The position numbers and the translations under genes are program-made. Below, piece after piece: positions 1 to 6,897 of a stretch of 8,946 bases of DNA. The first letter of the stretch is position 1; each line of letters begins with the position of its first letter. The notes beneath the pieces were generated by a model. It had not been told where the DNA came from. It made no database searches and saw nothing but the letters and a program-made list of their open reading frames with translations. Source of the stretch: CAZMFZ01 sp964565665 (GTDB taxonomy: Bacteria > Bacteroidota > Bacteroidia > Cytophagales > UBA9547); NCBI GenBank assembly GCA_964565665.1, contig CAZMFZ010000131.1, forward strand, positions 1-8,946. The letters run 5' to 3'.

Positions 1-15
1 TTTTCCACCAACATT

Positions 16-1650
16 CTAGAACACGATATCCACATCTTCAATGTCCCAATTGGCTCTGATGTCAAGGTAATTCTTGTACAAAACAACTCTTTCTGGTAGT
101 GTTTTAGTTCTATAGTTTCCTGTATCCCATTTATTGTCATAATTGTTGTCGGCTAATATTCTGATTGAATATTTACCTGGTTTTAAGTTTTTGTAGGTTA
201 TTCTTTTTAGATTTTTGTGTGTTTCTTTAATCTCTTTTTTGTCGTTCAATAGCTGTATCACAAAGTTCTCTTCATCAGTTTTAACATTTAGAGTAGCATA
301 GGTTGATTCTTCATCTGTTTTTTTTTCAGGCTTTTGTGATTTGTATTTTTGATTAAAAGCTGCGTTGGTATCGCCAATAGATGTATAGAAGCTATTTCCT
401 TTTATATGCAATTGTATATATTCCTTGGGTTTTCTTTTAAATGTGTATGTGAATTCTGTGTTGGATGTATTGGATTTGAAATCTTTCATTAAACTCAAAT
501 ATTTGTAACTAATGCTGTCGTTTGTCAGGATGATTGAAGAATCTCTAGCGCTCACAATGGGATATTCAAAGGTTAGTTTTAAAGGTAGGCTGTCGTAGAC
601 TTGATAATTGGCATCCGGCTCAGTTTTCAATAAGTTGTTTTTAAATGTTTTAAATTTCTTAGGTGCTGATCTTACAATTTTGGTAGTGAATGTAGTGTCG
701 TTGTAGCTTGAGTCAATTACGTTTACTTTAATGTCTAGGCTATCTTCACAAAGGTATGTTTTGTATATGAGTATCTCCTTTTTATTCTCTGAGAGTCCAT
801 GATATAGTTTTTCCACTGACTCTATTTTGTATATATATATTCCCTTATTAAATATTAATTTAAATTCTGTATCATTTTTGCCATTAAGAAATTTTGGTTT
901 AAGTACATCATTTCTTGTACTTTCTAATGTGAGAGAATCTGTGATGGATTCGGGATTGATAGTATCAATTTGATAAGCCACATATTCTGATTTTATCTCT
1001 AGAAGTTGATTTTTGTTTCCATCGTTAAAAGCATAGATTTCATATTTATCAGGTTTTATGTTAGACAAGGTATATACACCAAATTCATCTGTATAGGTTA
1101 AGTATTTAGGTTTTTTCTTTTCAGGATTTGCTGTATCTGATATTGGGTATAATCCTACCAGATAATTTTTCATTCTTGTTTTGCTAAAAGCATCTTCAAC
1201 ATTCCCAAATATTGAGATTGAGTCTATATGTTGTCCTGTTGAAAACATCAGTTTGTATTTTTTTATGTTTATTCCTTCATGAATATCTTTTAGGCCGTCT
1301 TGAAAATTGAAAGTGTAAGTTTCATTACTTTTTAAGGAGTCTTGTAGTTTGATAATCAGCTTTTTACTTGTTTTATCTAGCTCAAATTCACCATTGTAAT
1401 AGGGCGTAATTATTATTTTGTCTTTTAGCTTTGTTATGTCTAATTCTTCATCCAAACTGAGTATTACTTTTTTACCTTGAAATTCTAAGGAGTGCTGTTT
1501 TGGAATGGTATATAATACTATTGGTGGTTTTGTATCTTTCTGACCTCCTTGTGGCATACTGATGCTTGCACATGCATTGATAAGTATCAGTATGGAGTAG
1601 GCGGAAAGAATGTTGGTTAGTGGGCTGGTTTTATTGTTTGCTTTGTACAA
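16..1650 (-). CDS. Lipoprotein with N-terminal Big_5 (SbsA-like) Ig-like domain
   Basis: This is a predicted exported lipoprotein of 544 residues; its molecular role is unknown. Residues 11-26 form a hydrophobic signal segment ending in INA-Cys27, an acceptable lipobox, so the mature protein would be lipid-anchored at Cys27. The following ASISMPQGGQKDTKPP is the hallmark of a Bacteroidota family annotated as Ig-like domain-containing proteins. Residues about 42-139 match the Big_5/SbsA-type Ig-like fold (VILSLDEELD, then FSTG at the end). Residues about 140-212 look like a carboxypeptidase-regulatory-type beta domain (FGVYTLSNIKPDKYEIYAFND). The C-terminal part has a second such element (LKPGKYSIRILADNN) and an acidic DNNYDNKWDTG at 501-511, typical of the family's tail. 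The start is a TTG at 1650. No ATG exists between the in-frame stop at 1666-1668 and the signal peptide, so TTG, or the ATT at 1656, must serve. It begins 11 nt after the mnmG stop, suggesting co-transcription. Confidence 0.85.
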   Translation of the reverse strand: MYKANNKTSPLTNILSAYSILILINACASISMPQGGQKDTKPPIVLYTIPKQHSLEFQGKKVILSLDEELDITKLKDKIIITPYYNGEFELDKTSKKLIIKLQDSLKSNETYTFNFQDGLKDIHEGINIKKYKLMFSTGQHIDSISIFGNVEDAFSKTRMKNYLVGLYPISDTANPEKKKPKYLTYTDEFGVYTLSNIKPDKYEIYAFNDGNKNQLLEIKSEYVAYQIDTINPESITDSLTLESTRNDVLKPKFLNGKNDTEFKLIFNKGIYIYKIESVEKLYHGLSENKKEILIYKTYLCEDSLDIKVNVIDSSYNDTTFTTKIVRSAPKKFKTFKNNLLKTEPDANYQVYDSLPLKLTFEYPIVSARDSSIILTNDSISYKYLSLMKDFKSNTSNTEFTYTFKRKPKEYIQLHIKGNSFYTSIGDTNAAFNQKYKSQKPEKKTDEESTYATLNVKTDEENFVIQLLNDKKEIKETHKNLKRITYKNLKPGKYSIRILADNNYDNKWDTGNYRTKTLPERVVLYKNYLDIRANWDIEDVDIVF

Positions 1651-1661
1651 GTGAATTGAGG

Positions 1662-3527
1662 TTATTTATTTAGATATACCATCAAAATTGAAATATCTGA
1701 AGGATTTACGCCACTTATTCTAGAAGCTTGACCTAATGTTGAGGGCCTAAATTTGTGCAATTTTTCTCTTGCTTCGTTAGATATGGCATGGATTTTAGAA
1801 TAGTCGAAATCAGTTTTTATTTTAATGCCATCTATTTTTTGGAGACTGTCGGCCATTTTGTGCTCCTTATCAATGTAGCTATCGTATTTGATGTTGATTT
1901 CTATTTGCTCTTTTACATCTTCCGGAATACTTTCTATATATGTTTTACAGGTTGCATTTATTTCTGAAAGCTGTATCAAATATATATCTGGTCTTTTCAA
2001 GAGGCTGTGAAGGGAGACTTTTTCTCTAACAGGCGCGGAATTGTGTTTTTTAAGCATTGGGTTCAATTGCTCAGGTTGAAACTTCATAGTTTTCATCTCA
2101 TTTTCAATTCTATTAGATAACTTGATTTTGGTTTGAACTTTTTCTAACCGTTCCTCATTGGCTAATCCAGCCTTGTAAGACATATCAGTTAGTCGAATAT
2201 CAGCATTATCCTGTCTCAATAGTATTCTATACTCAGCCCTTGATGTAAACATTCTATAGGGCTCTTCTGTGCCTTTATTTATCAAATCGTCTATTAGTAC
2301 ACCTATATAAGCATCAGAACGACTTAAAGTAAATGGTTCATTTTTAGTGGATGAGATATTGGCATTTATCCCTGCCATAATTCCTTGTGCTGCAGCTTCT
2401 TCATATCCGGTTGTGCCATTTATCTGCCCGGCAAAGAATAGATTTTTTACCAGTTTGGTCTCTAGAGTATTGGTTAGTTGTGTTGGTGGGAAAAAATCAT
2501 ATTCAATAGCATAGCCTGGTCTGAACATACGAGCGTTTTCAAACCCTACAATCTTATTTAGGGCTTTTTGTTGTACGTCCTCAGGAAGTGATGTTGAAAA
2601 CCCATTTACATATATCTCAATTGTTTCCCATCCCTCTGGTTCTACAAATATTTGGTGTCTGTCCTTGTCTGCGAATCGGGTTACTTTATCTTCTACAGAA
2701 GGACAATATCTAGGCCCAATTCCCTTTATTCTGCCTGAATACATAGGTGATTTTTCAAACCCAGTTTTCAATATCTCGTGAACCTCCTTATTGGTGTAAG
2801 TAATATGACAACTTTTCTGAATTGTGGCTGCTTTTGTTTCATTGCTAAAAGAGAATTTTCCAGGATTAGAATCACCAAATTGCTCTTCCATTCTAGGATA
2901 GTTTAGGCTTCTGCCGTCTATTCTTGGTGGTGTTCCTGTTTTCATTCGGCCACTTTCAAAACCTATTGTCACTAATTGTTCGGTAATTCCTGTGGCTGCC
3001 CTTTCAGCTGTCCTGCCACCGGAAAACTGTTTTTCGCCTATGTGAATGATTCCGTTTAAGAATGTACCATTGGTAAGCACCACCGATTTGGCGTTTATTT
3101 CAATACCCATTCCAGTTCTAACTCCCGACACCATACCATCTTTTATGATTAGTCCCGACACCATTTCCTGCCACATATCTATATTGTGGTTTCGCTCAAG
3201 CGTTAGTCTCCATTCTTCAGCAAACTTCCACCTATCATTTTGTGTTCTAGGGCTCCACATGGCGGGCCCTTTAGAGCGATTAAGCATCCGAAACTGAATT
3301 GTTGTCTTGTCTGATACTATTCCTGACATGCCGCCCAGGGCATCTATCTCTCTTACAATTTGGCCTTTGGCTATTCCACCCATAGCAGGATTGCACGACA
3401 TTTGACCAATAGCTCGCATGTCCATTGTAATCAACAATACGCTCGAACCCATTGTGGCAGCCGCATGTGCAGCCTCACAGCCCGCATGTCCGGCACCCAC
3501 TACTATCACATCATATTCTTTAAACAT
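1662..3527 (-). CDS. mnmG: MnmG/GidA, tRNA U34 carboxymethylaminomethyl-modification enzyme, FAD subunit
   Basis: MnmG works with MnmE in the cytoplasm to install the (carboxymethyl)aminomethyl group at C5 of the wobble uridine of several tRNAs, using FAD, NADH and a folate one-carbon donor. From the ATG at 3527 the protein has 621 residues, the usual family length. Visible motifs are the FAD-binding GAGHAGCEAA at 11-20, SCNPAMGG with Cys45, GRMKTGTPPRI around 193-203, RYCPSVEDK with Cys275, GQINGTTGYEEAAAQG at 367-382, TSRAEYR at 428-434 and the C-terminal LGQASRISGV signature. Cys45 and Cys275 correspond to E. coli Cys47 and Cys277. The frame stays open upstream to a TTG at 3581, with an intervening ATG at 3563, but the 18 extra residues include MFHVEH, which is just the translation of a parS-like palindrome. 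The A-rich leader before 3527 and homologue length favour the internal ATG. The lipoprotein gene follows closely. Confidence 0.97.
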   Translation of the reverse strand: MFKEYDVIVVGAGHAGCEAAHAAATMGSSVLLITMDMRAIGQMSCNPAMGGIAKGQIVREIDALGGMSGIVSDKTTIQFRMLNRSKGPAMWSPRTQNDRWKFAEEWRLTLERNHNIDMWQEMVSGLIIKDGMVSGVRTGMGIEINAKSVVLTNGTFLNGIIHIGEKQFSGGRTAERAATGITEQLVTIGFESGRMKTGTPPRIDGRSLNYPRMEEQFGDSNPGKFSFSNETKAATIQKSCHITYTNKEVHEILKTGFEKSPMYSGRIKGIGPRYCPSVEDKVTRFADKDRHQIFVEPEGWETIEIYVNGFSTSLPEDVQQKALNKIVGFENARMFRPGYAIEYDFFPPTQLTNTLETKLVKNLFFAGQINGTTGYEEAAAQGIMAGINANISSTKNEPFTLSRSDAYIGVLIDDLINKGTEEPYRMFTSRAEYRILLRQDNADIRLTDMSYKAGLANEERLEKVQTKIKLSNRIENEMKTMKFQPEQLNPMLKKHNSAPVREKVSLHSLLKRPDIYLIQLSEINATCKTYIESIPEDVKEQIEINIKYDSYIDKEHKMADSLQKIDGIKIKTDFDYSKIHAISNEAREKLHKFRPSTLGQASRISGVNPSDISILMVYLNK

Positions 3528-3545
3528 CTTTTTTTGTTCTTTAGA

Positions 3546-3563
3546 ATGTTCCACGTGGAACAT
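3546..3563. promoter_or_regulatory. parS-like palindrome 1 (ParB-binding site)
   Basis: ATGTTCCACGTGGAACAT is a perfect palindrome; one further pair extends it to 3545-3564. Its core TGTTCCACGTGGAACA matches the widespread parS consensus TGTTNCACGTGNAACA. It lies 18 nt upstream of the chosen mnmG ATG, inside the mnmG leader. ParB (Spo0J) is known to load at such sites and spread on neighbouring DNA for chromosome segregation, and parS sites commonly cluster near the origin. No parA or parB gene is visible here, so binding is inferred from sequence alone. Confidence 0.85.
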
Positions 3564-3592
3564 TTTTGGTTGAGCTTCCAATTGCCAATGGT

Positions 3593-3620
3593 TATTGATG
3601 TTCCACGTGGAACATCAATA
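3593..3620. promoter_or_regulatory. parS-like palindrome 2, extended to 28 bp
   Basis: The core TGTTCCACGTGGAACA at 3599-3614 is identical to that of the first site. Six more complementary pairs on each side give a perfect 28-bp palindrome at 3593-3620. Its centre (3606/3607) is 52 bp from that of the first site (3554/3555), about five helical turns, so both could present the same DNA face to ParB dimers. It lies 65 nt or more upstream of the mnmG ATG. The flanking symmetry beyond the 16-bp core is not needed for a parS site and could also give an RNA hairpin in a long mnmG leader. Confidence 0.85.
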
Positions 3621-3708
3621 GAGTTGCTTTTGTCTGGAACTAGAATTGCAGGCTAATCGTTTAATTTATAGTAGGAAATGACTGCAAGCCCGAATTTAGA
3701 ACCCTTTT

Positions 3709-3737
3709 CAAAATTATACAATTAAATACTTAGCAAG
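3709..3737 (-). promoter_or_regulatory. Candidate mnmG promoter, Bacteroidota type
   Basis: On the minus strand a -7-like TAATTTTG (3716 down to 3709) exactly fits TAnnTTTG. It is preceded, after 17 nt, by CTTG (3737 down to 3734), within the TTG-N17-23-TAnnTTTG pattern described for Bacteroidota. Transcription from here would give a leader of roughly 175 nt crossing both parS-like palindromes before the mnmG ATG. The region is AT-rich, so a chance match is possible. Confidence 0.4.
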
Positions 3738-3750
3738 CCAATTGGTTGCT
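3732..3750. repeat. Inverted repeat AGCAA-g-CCAATTGG-TTGCT
   Basis: A near-perfect palindrome has two 9-nt arms around CCAATTGG and a single unpaired G at 3737. It overlaps the -33 part of the candidate mnmG promoter and lies about 80 nt upstream of the candidate purF -7 element, so it is placed where an operator for either divergent gene could sit. No known regulator motif is recognised. Confidence 0.4.
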
Positions 3751-3757
3751 CAAATGA

Positions 3758-3782
3758 GGCTTAATAAGCCCAAATAAGCCCA
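3758..3782. repeat. Tandem 10-mer AATAAGCCCA x2 with overlapping short hairpin
   Basis: Two exact head-to-tail copies of AATAAGCCCA occupy 3763-3772 and 3773-3782. The first copy also pairs with GGCTT at 3758-3762 in GGCTTAATAAGCC. The 10-bp period is close to one DNA turn, which would suit tandem protein contacts upstream of purF. Two copies in AT-rich DNA could equally be incidental. Confidence 0.35.
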
Positions 3783-3830
3783 TATATAACAATATCAACC
3801 AGCATAAAATTATATAAGTTTAGAACTGTT

Positions 3831-3838
3831 TATCTTTG
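3831..3838 (+). promoter_or_regulatory. Candidate purF -7 promoter element
   Basis: TATCTTTG exactly matches the Bacteroidota -7 consensus TAnnTTTG and lies 19 nt before the purF ATG, which would give a very short leader. No TTG is present 17-23 nt upstream, where AAATTATATAAG is found instead, so the -33 half is missing or degenerate. Confidence 0.45.
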
Positions 3839-3857
3839 AGTATAAAAGATTCATCAA

Positions 3858-5750
3858 ATGAGCGAACCCATAAAGCACGAGTGCGGCATTGCACTTATTA
3901 GACTTCGTAAGCCCTATCAATATTATATTAAGAAATATGGGACAGCATTCTATGGAATCAATAAGCTATATGTGTTGATGGAAAAACAACACAATAGAGG
4001 GCAGGATGGTGCTGGTGTGGCAGTAGTAAAGCAAGGGGTAAGGGCTGGCATACCATATATTCACAGGTCGAGGTCAGTGGAAGCACAACCCATTCCCGAT
4101 ATTTTTTCAAAGATTAATAAGAAGATAAAGAAGGCTCTCAAAGGCAACAAAGAGAAGGTTTTGAATGCTGAATGGATGAAAGAAAACGTGCCATTTACTG
4201 GAGAGGTGATGATGGGGCATTTGCGATACGGCACTTATTTGGGAAACGAGATAGACAATTGCCATCCATTTATCAGAGACAATAATTGGAAAAGTCGCAC
4301 TTTGGTGATGGCAGGAAACTTTAATATGACCAATGTAGATATGCTTTTTGATAAATTGGTAGAGCTTGGGCAGCATCCGCGAGAACTCGCAGATACAGTA
4401 ACGGTACTTGAGAAGATTGGTCATTTTTTGGATGAAGAAAACCAGTACATATTTGATCACAACAAAGACAGATACGATAATCGTCAAATGTCGGAGTTTA
4501 TAGAAGACACACTCGATTTGGCAAAAGTGTTGAAACGCTCGTGTAAAGATTTTGATGGTGGCTATGCTATGGCTGGAATGACGGGATATGGAGGTGCTTT
4601 TGTAGCTAGAGACCCGAATGGTATTCGACCTGCCTACTATTATGCTGATGATGAAGTGGTGGTAGTGGCCTCTGAGAAGCCAGCGATAAAAATTGCGTTT
4701 GATGTAAAATACGATCAGATAAAAGAAATTAAACGAGGTCACGCGCTGGTAATTGATAAAGACGGTGAATACGGAGAATACCAGTTTTCTGAGCCATTAG
4801 AAAAGAAGTCGTGCTCGTTTGAGCGTATCTATTTCTCAAGGGGAACAGATCCAGACATTTATAGCGAACGCAAAATGCTTGGCAATTTGCTATGCAAACC
4901 CGTGTTAGAGGCCATAGACTATGATCTAGAAAACACCGTATTTTCTTATATACCTAACACAGCAGAAACAGCGTTTTTGGGTTTAATGCACTCAATGGAT
5001 GATTATTTAGTAAAACACCGCATTGATTTTATTCAAAAAGGAAAATTTACAAAAGAGGCACTAGAAAAAACACTTTCATTCAGACCAAGAATAGAAAAAC
5101 TAGTCATAAAAGATGCTAAACTGCGAACCTTCATTACCAACGATACCGATAGAGGAAACCTGATTTCACATGTGTATGATACTACTTATGAAGTAATTAA
5201 TAAAGGGATAGATACTTTGGTGGTCATTGACGATTCGATTGTGCGGGGCAGCACATTGGAAAAAAGCATTTTAGCAATGCTCGAACGCCTAGAACCAAAA
5301 CGTATTATCATCGTATCATCTGCACCGCAAATTCGCTATCCAGATTGTTATGGTATTGATATGTCAAAAGTGGGGGAGTTTGTGGCTTTCAGAGCTATGA
5401 TGGAATTGTTGAAAGACCGTGATATGGAATATTTGTTAGATGAAGTATATGAAAAGTGCAAAGCTACATTGGATCTGGAACCACATGAGGTACGGAATTT
5501 TGTGAAGGATCTATATGAACCATTTACATATGAAGAAGTTTCGAACAAAATCGCTGAAATAGTAACTCCAAAAGGTATGAAGGCGGAAGTGAAGGTGGTG
5601 TACCAGACAGTGGAAGACTTGCATATTGCTTGCCCAAATCATTCGGGAGACTGGTATTTTACAGGAAATTATCCTACTCCTGGTGGCATGAAAGTGGTTA
5701 ATAATGCGTTTGTGAATTTTATGGAAGGCAAATTGGTGAGGGCTTATTAG
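3858..5750 (+). CDS. purF: Amidophosphoribosyltransferase, long Bacteroidota-type PurF (630 aa)
   Basis: PurF catalyses the first committed step of purine synthesis: glutamine plus PRPP gives phosphoribosylamine. An N-terminal Ntn glutamine amidotransferase domain is followed by a phosphoribosyltransferase domain. Cys9 after MSEPIKHE is the expected nucleophile, freed by removal of a short propeptide. Other motifs are NRGQDGAG at 46-53, HLRYGT at 121-126, DPNGIRP at 252-258, the PRPP loop VVIDDSIVRGST at 455-466 and RYPDCYGIDM at 493-502. It is longer than the usual 450-520 residues, with extra segments around 60-115 and 190-215 and a C-terminal extension. The tail keeps FTGNYPTP (601-608), but Gly597 and Tyr600 replace the CxxC that helps hold the 4Fe-4S cluster in B. 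subtilis-type enzymes. AGNFN at 152-156 replaces the usual NGN, so the oxyanion-hole Asn aligns with Ala152. It could be a second, specialised PurF paralogue. It is transcribed away from mnmG, convergent with the ABC gene. Confidence 0.88.
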   Translation: MSEPIKHECGIALIRLRKPYQYYIKKYGTAFYGINKLYVLMEKQHNRGQDGAGVAVVKQGVRAGIPYIHRSRSVEAQPIPDIFSKINKKIKKALKGNKEKVLNAEWMKENVPFTGEVMMGHLRYGTYLGNEIDNCHPFIRDNNWKSRTLVMAGNFNMTNVDMLFDKLVELGQHPRELADTVTVLEKIGHFLDEENQYIFDHNKDRYDNRQMSEFIEDTLDLAKVLKRSCKDFDGGYAMAGMTGYGGAFVARDPNGIRPAYYYADDEVVVVASEKPAIKIAFDVKYDQIKEIKRGHALVIDKDGEYGEYQFSEPLEKKSCSFERIYFSRGTDPDIYSERKMLGNLLCKPVLEAIDYDLENTVFSYIPNTAETAFLGLMHSMDDYLVKHRIDFIQKGKFTKEALEKTLSFRPRIEKLVIKDAKLRTFITNDTDRGNLISHVYDTTYEVINKGIDTLVVIDDSIVRGSTLEKSILAMLERLEPKRIIIVSSAPQIRYPDCYGIDMSKVGEFVAFRAMMELLKDRDMEYLLDEVYEKCKATLDLEPHEVRNFVKDLYEPFTYEEVSNKIAEIVTPKGMKAEVKVVYQTVEDLHIACPNHSGDWYFTGNYPTPGGMKVVNNAFVNFMEGKLVRAY

Positions 5751-5784
5751 CTCCCAAATCCAGAAGGATAGTAATAACATCTAT

Positions 5785-6876
5785 TCAAATGAGCTCCAGA
5801 TTCGACTCATAAACTTCTACAACACAATTTTCTTTAAAGTTAATCGAAACCCTTTGGCCTTTTACGTATGGCTGAAGGGTTTTAGCTGTAATAGTCTTTT
5901 TGCTTTCTGTTTGAATATTTACCAACCAAAAATCACCATGGAAAAGGCTATCTTTCACGATTGAGGTACTAGCTTCATTATTATTAATCTCTATATTTTC
6001 TGGACGGATACAATAGCGGATTTTGGCCTTTTTTGTAAAAGAATGATTTTGTAAAATATGATGTAAAGTACTGTAATTCAGAATATTAGCTAAACCTGAC
6101 AGCTGGGCTATATACACAGTGCTTGGTTTGAAATAGATGTTTTCAGGATTATCAGTTTGCACAAAACTTCCATTGTTCATCACCATTAGTTTGTCGGAAA
6201 TTGAAAGTGCATCATGGGCATCATGGGTTACAAACACGATTCCAACTGTTGATTTTGTTGCTATTGTTTTAATATGTGATTTCAATTCAGATTTATTGAA
6301 TACATCTAAATTGGCGAAGGGCTCATCAAAAAGTAATACTTCTGCATCGGCAGCCAATGCAGTTGCTATGGCAGTTCTTTGCTGCTCACCTCCAGAGGCA
6401 TTTCTAGGCAATTTGTCTTTGATAGTTTCTAAATCACAGAGTTGCAACAAATCTGCTAAACGCTTTTCCTGAAAATCTTTGGTATGGAATCGGAGGCTGT
6501 ATGCGATATTTTCAGAAAGAGAGATATTGGGAAACAAATTAAAATTCTGATGAATCAGTTTGATTTTATCATGTCCAGCAACTAATCTTTTTATTGAATT
6601 GTAAACAGGCACCTTTTTATAAAGTACCTCCCCGAAATCGGGCTCCATCAAACCTGCTAGTATTTTTAATAAGGTAGATTTCCCAGAGCCATTTGAGCCA
6701 AGTATCGAAATAATTTCTGATTTATCTACTGTTAAAGAGATATTTTTAACTGCGAAATCAAAGTTAAGTTTCTGGTTATCATTCATTTTTTCAATAATTG
6801 CAGTGCCACAACCACTGATTGAAAATTCGCCTTTTGGTTTATACGATTTATAAAGGTGGTTGGCTTGCAGCAACAT
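5785..6876 (-). CDS. ABC transporter ATP-binding protein, PotA/FbpC/CysA-like with TOBE-like C-terminus
   Basis: This is the ATPase subunit of an ABC transporter, expected at the inner face of the cytoplasmic membrane. In the 363-residue form starting at the ATG at 6876 it shows Walker A GSNGSGKST at about 60-68, the Q-loop Gln at about 110, signature ASGGEQQR at about 160-167, Walker B VLLFDEP at about 180-186, D-loop ANLD and the switch His in VTHD at about 218. About 120 residues follow the ATPase core and contain YCIRPENIEI, typical of the TOBE region of import ATPases for polyamines, ferric iron, sulphate or molybdate. The Leu of LSGGQ is Ala here. About 30 residues are inserted between the SYKP strand and NISLTV. 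The frame extends to a TTG at 6885, but the ATG three codons later is more credible. It begins 21 nt after the trpB stop, so it may be transcribed with trpB. No permease or binding protein gene is visible, so the substrate is unknown. Confidence 0.9.
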   Translation of the reverse strand: MLLQANHLYKSYKPKGEFSISGCGTAIIEKMNDNQKLNFDFAVKNISLTVDKSEIISILGSNGSGKSTLLKILAGLMEPDFGEVLYKKVPVYNSIKRLVAGHDKIKLIHQNFNLFPNISLSENIAYSLRFHTKDFQEKRLADLLQLCDLETIKDKLPRNASGGEQQRTAIATALAADAEVLLFDEPFANLDVFNKSELKSHIKTIATKSTVGIVFVTHDAHDALSISDKLMVMNNGSFVQTDNPENIYFKPSTVYIAQLSGLANILNYSTLHHILQNHSFTKKAKIRYCIRPENIEINNNEASTSIVKDSLFHGDFWLVNIQTESKKTITAKTLQPYVKGQRVSINFKENCVVEVYESNLELI

Positions 6877-6897
6877 AAATGGCAATTCAGAAAGTAA

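Noticed and set aside
3360..3656. Plus-strand 98-codon frame covering both parS-like sites, containing MFHVEH
   Set aside because: Mostly antisense to mnmG; its MFHVEH comes from the self-complementary parS core and the protein has no recognisable domain.
3678..3725. Plus-strand 15-codon frame beginning MTASPNLEP upstream of purF
   Set aside because: Very short, neither hydrophobic nor domain-like, and it overlaps the candidate mnmG promoter on the other strand.
3528..3857. oriC in the mnmG-purF spacer
   Set aside because: No TTATCCACA-type DnaA boxes or dnaA gene are visible; the parS sites suggest proximity to the origin, not the origin itself.
4107..4742. Minus-strand 211-codon frame inside purF
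   Set aside because: Antisense shadow of a strongly conserved coding region; composition (rich in His, Ile, Ser, Phe) is typical of a reverse-frame artefact.
5751..5784. Bidirectional terminator between the convergent purF and ABC genes
   Set aside because: The 34-nt gap has no stable GC-rich stem followed by a T run on either strand.
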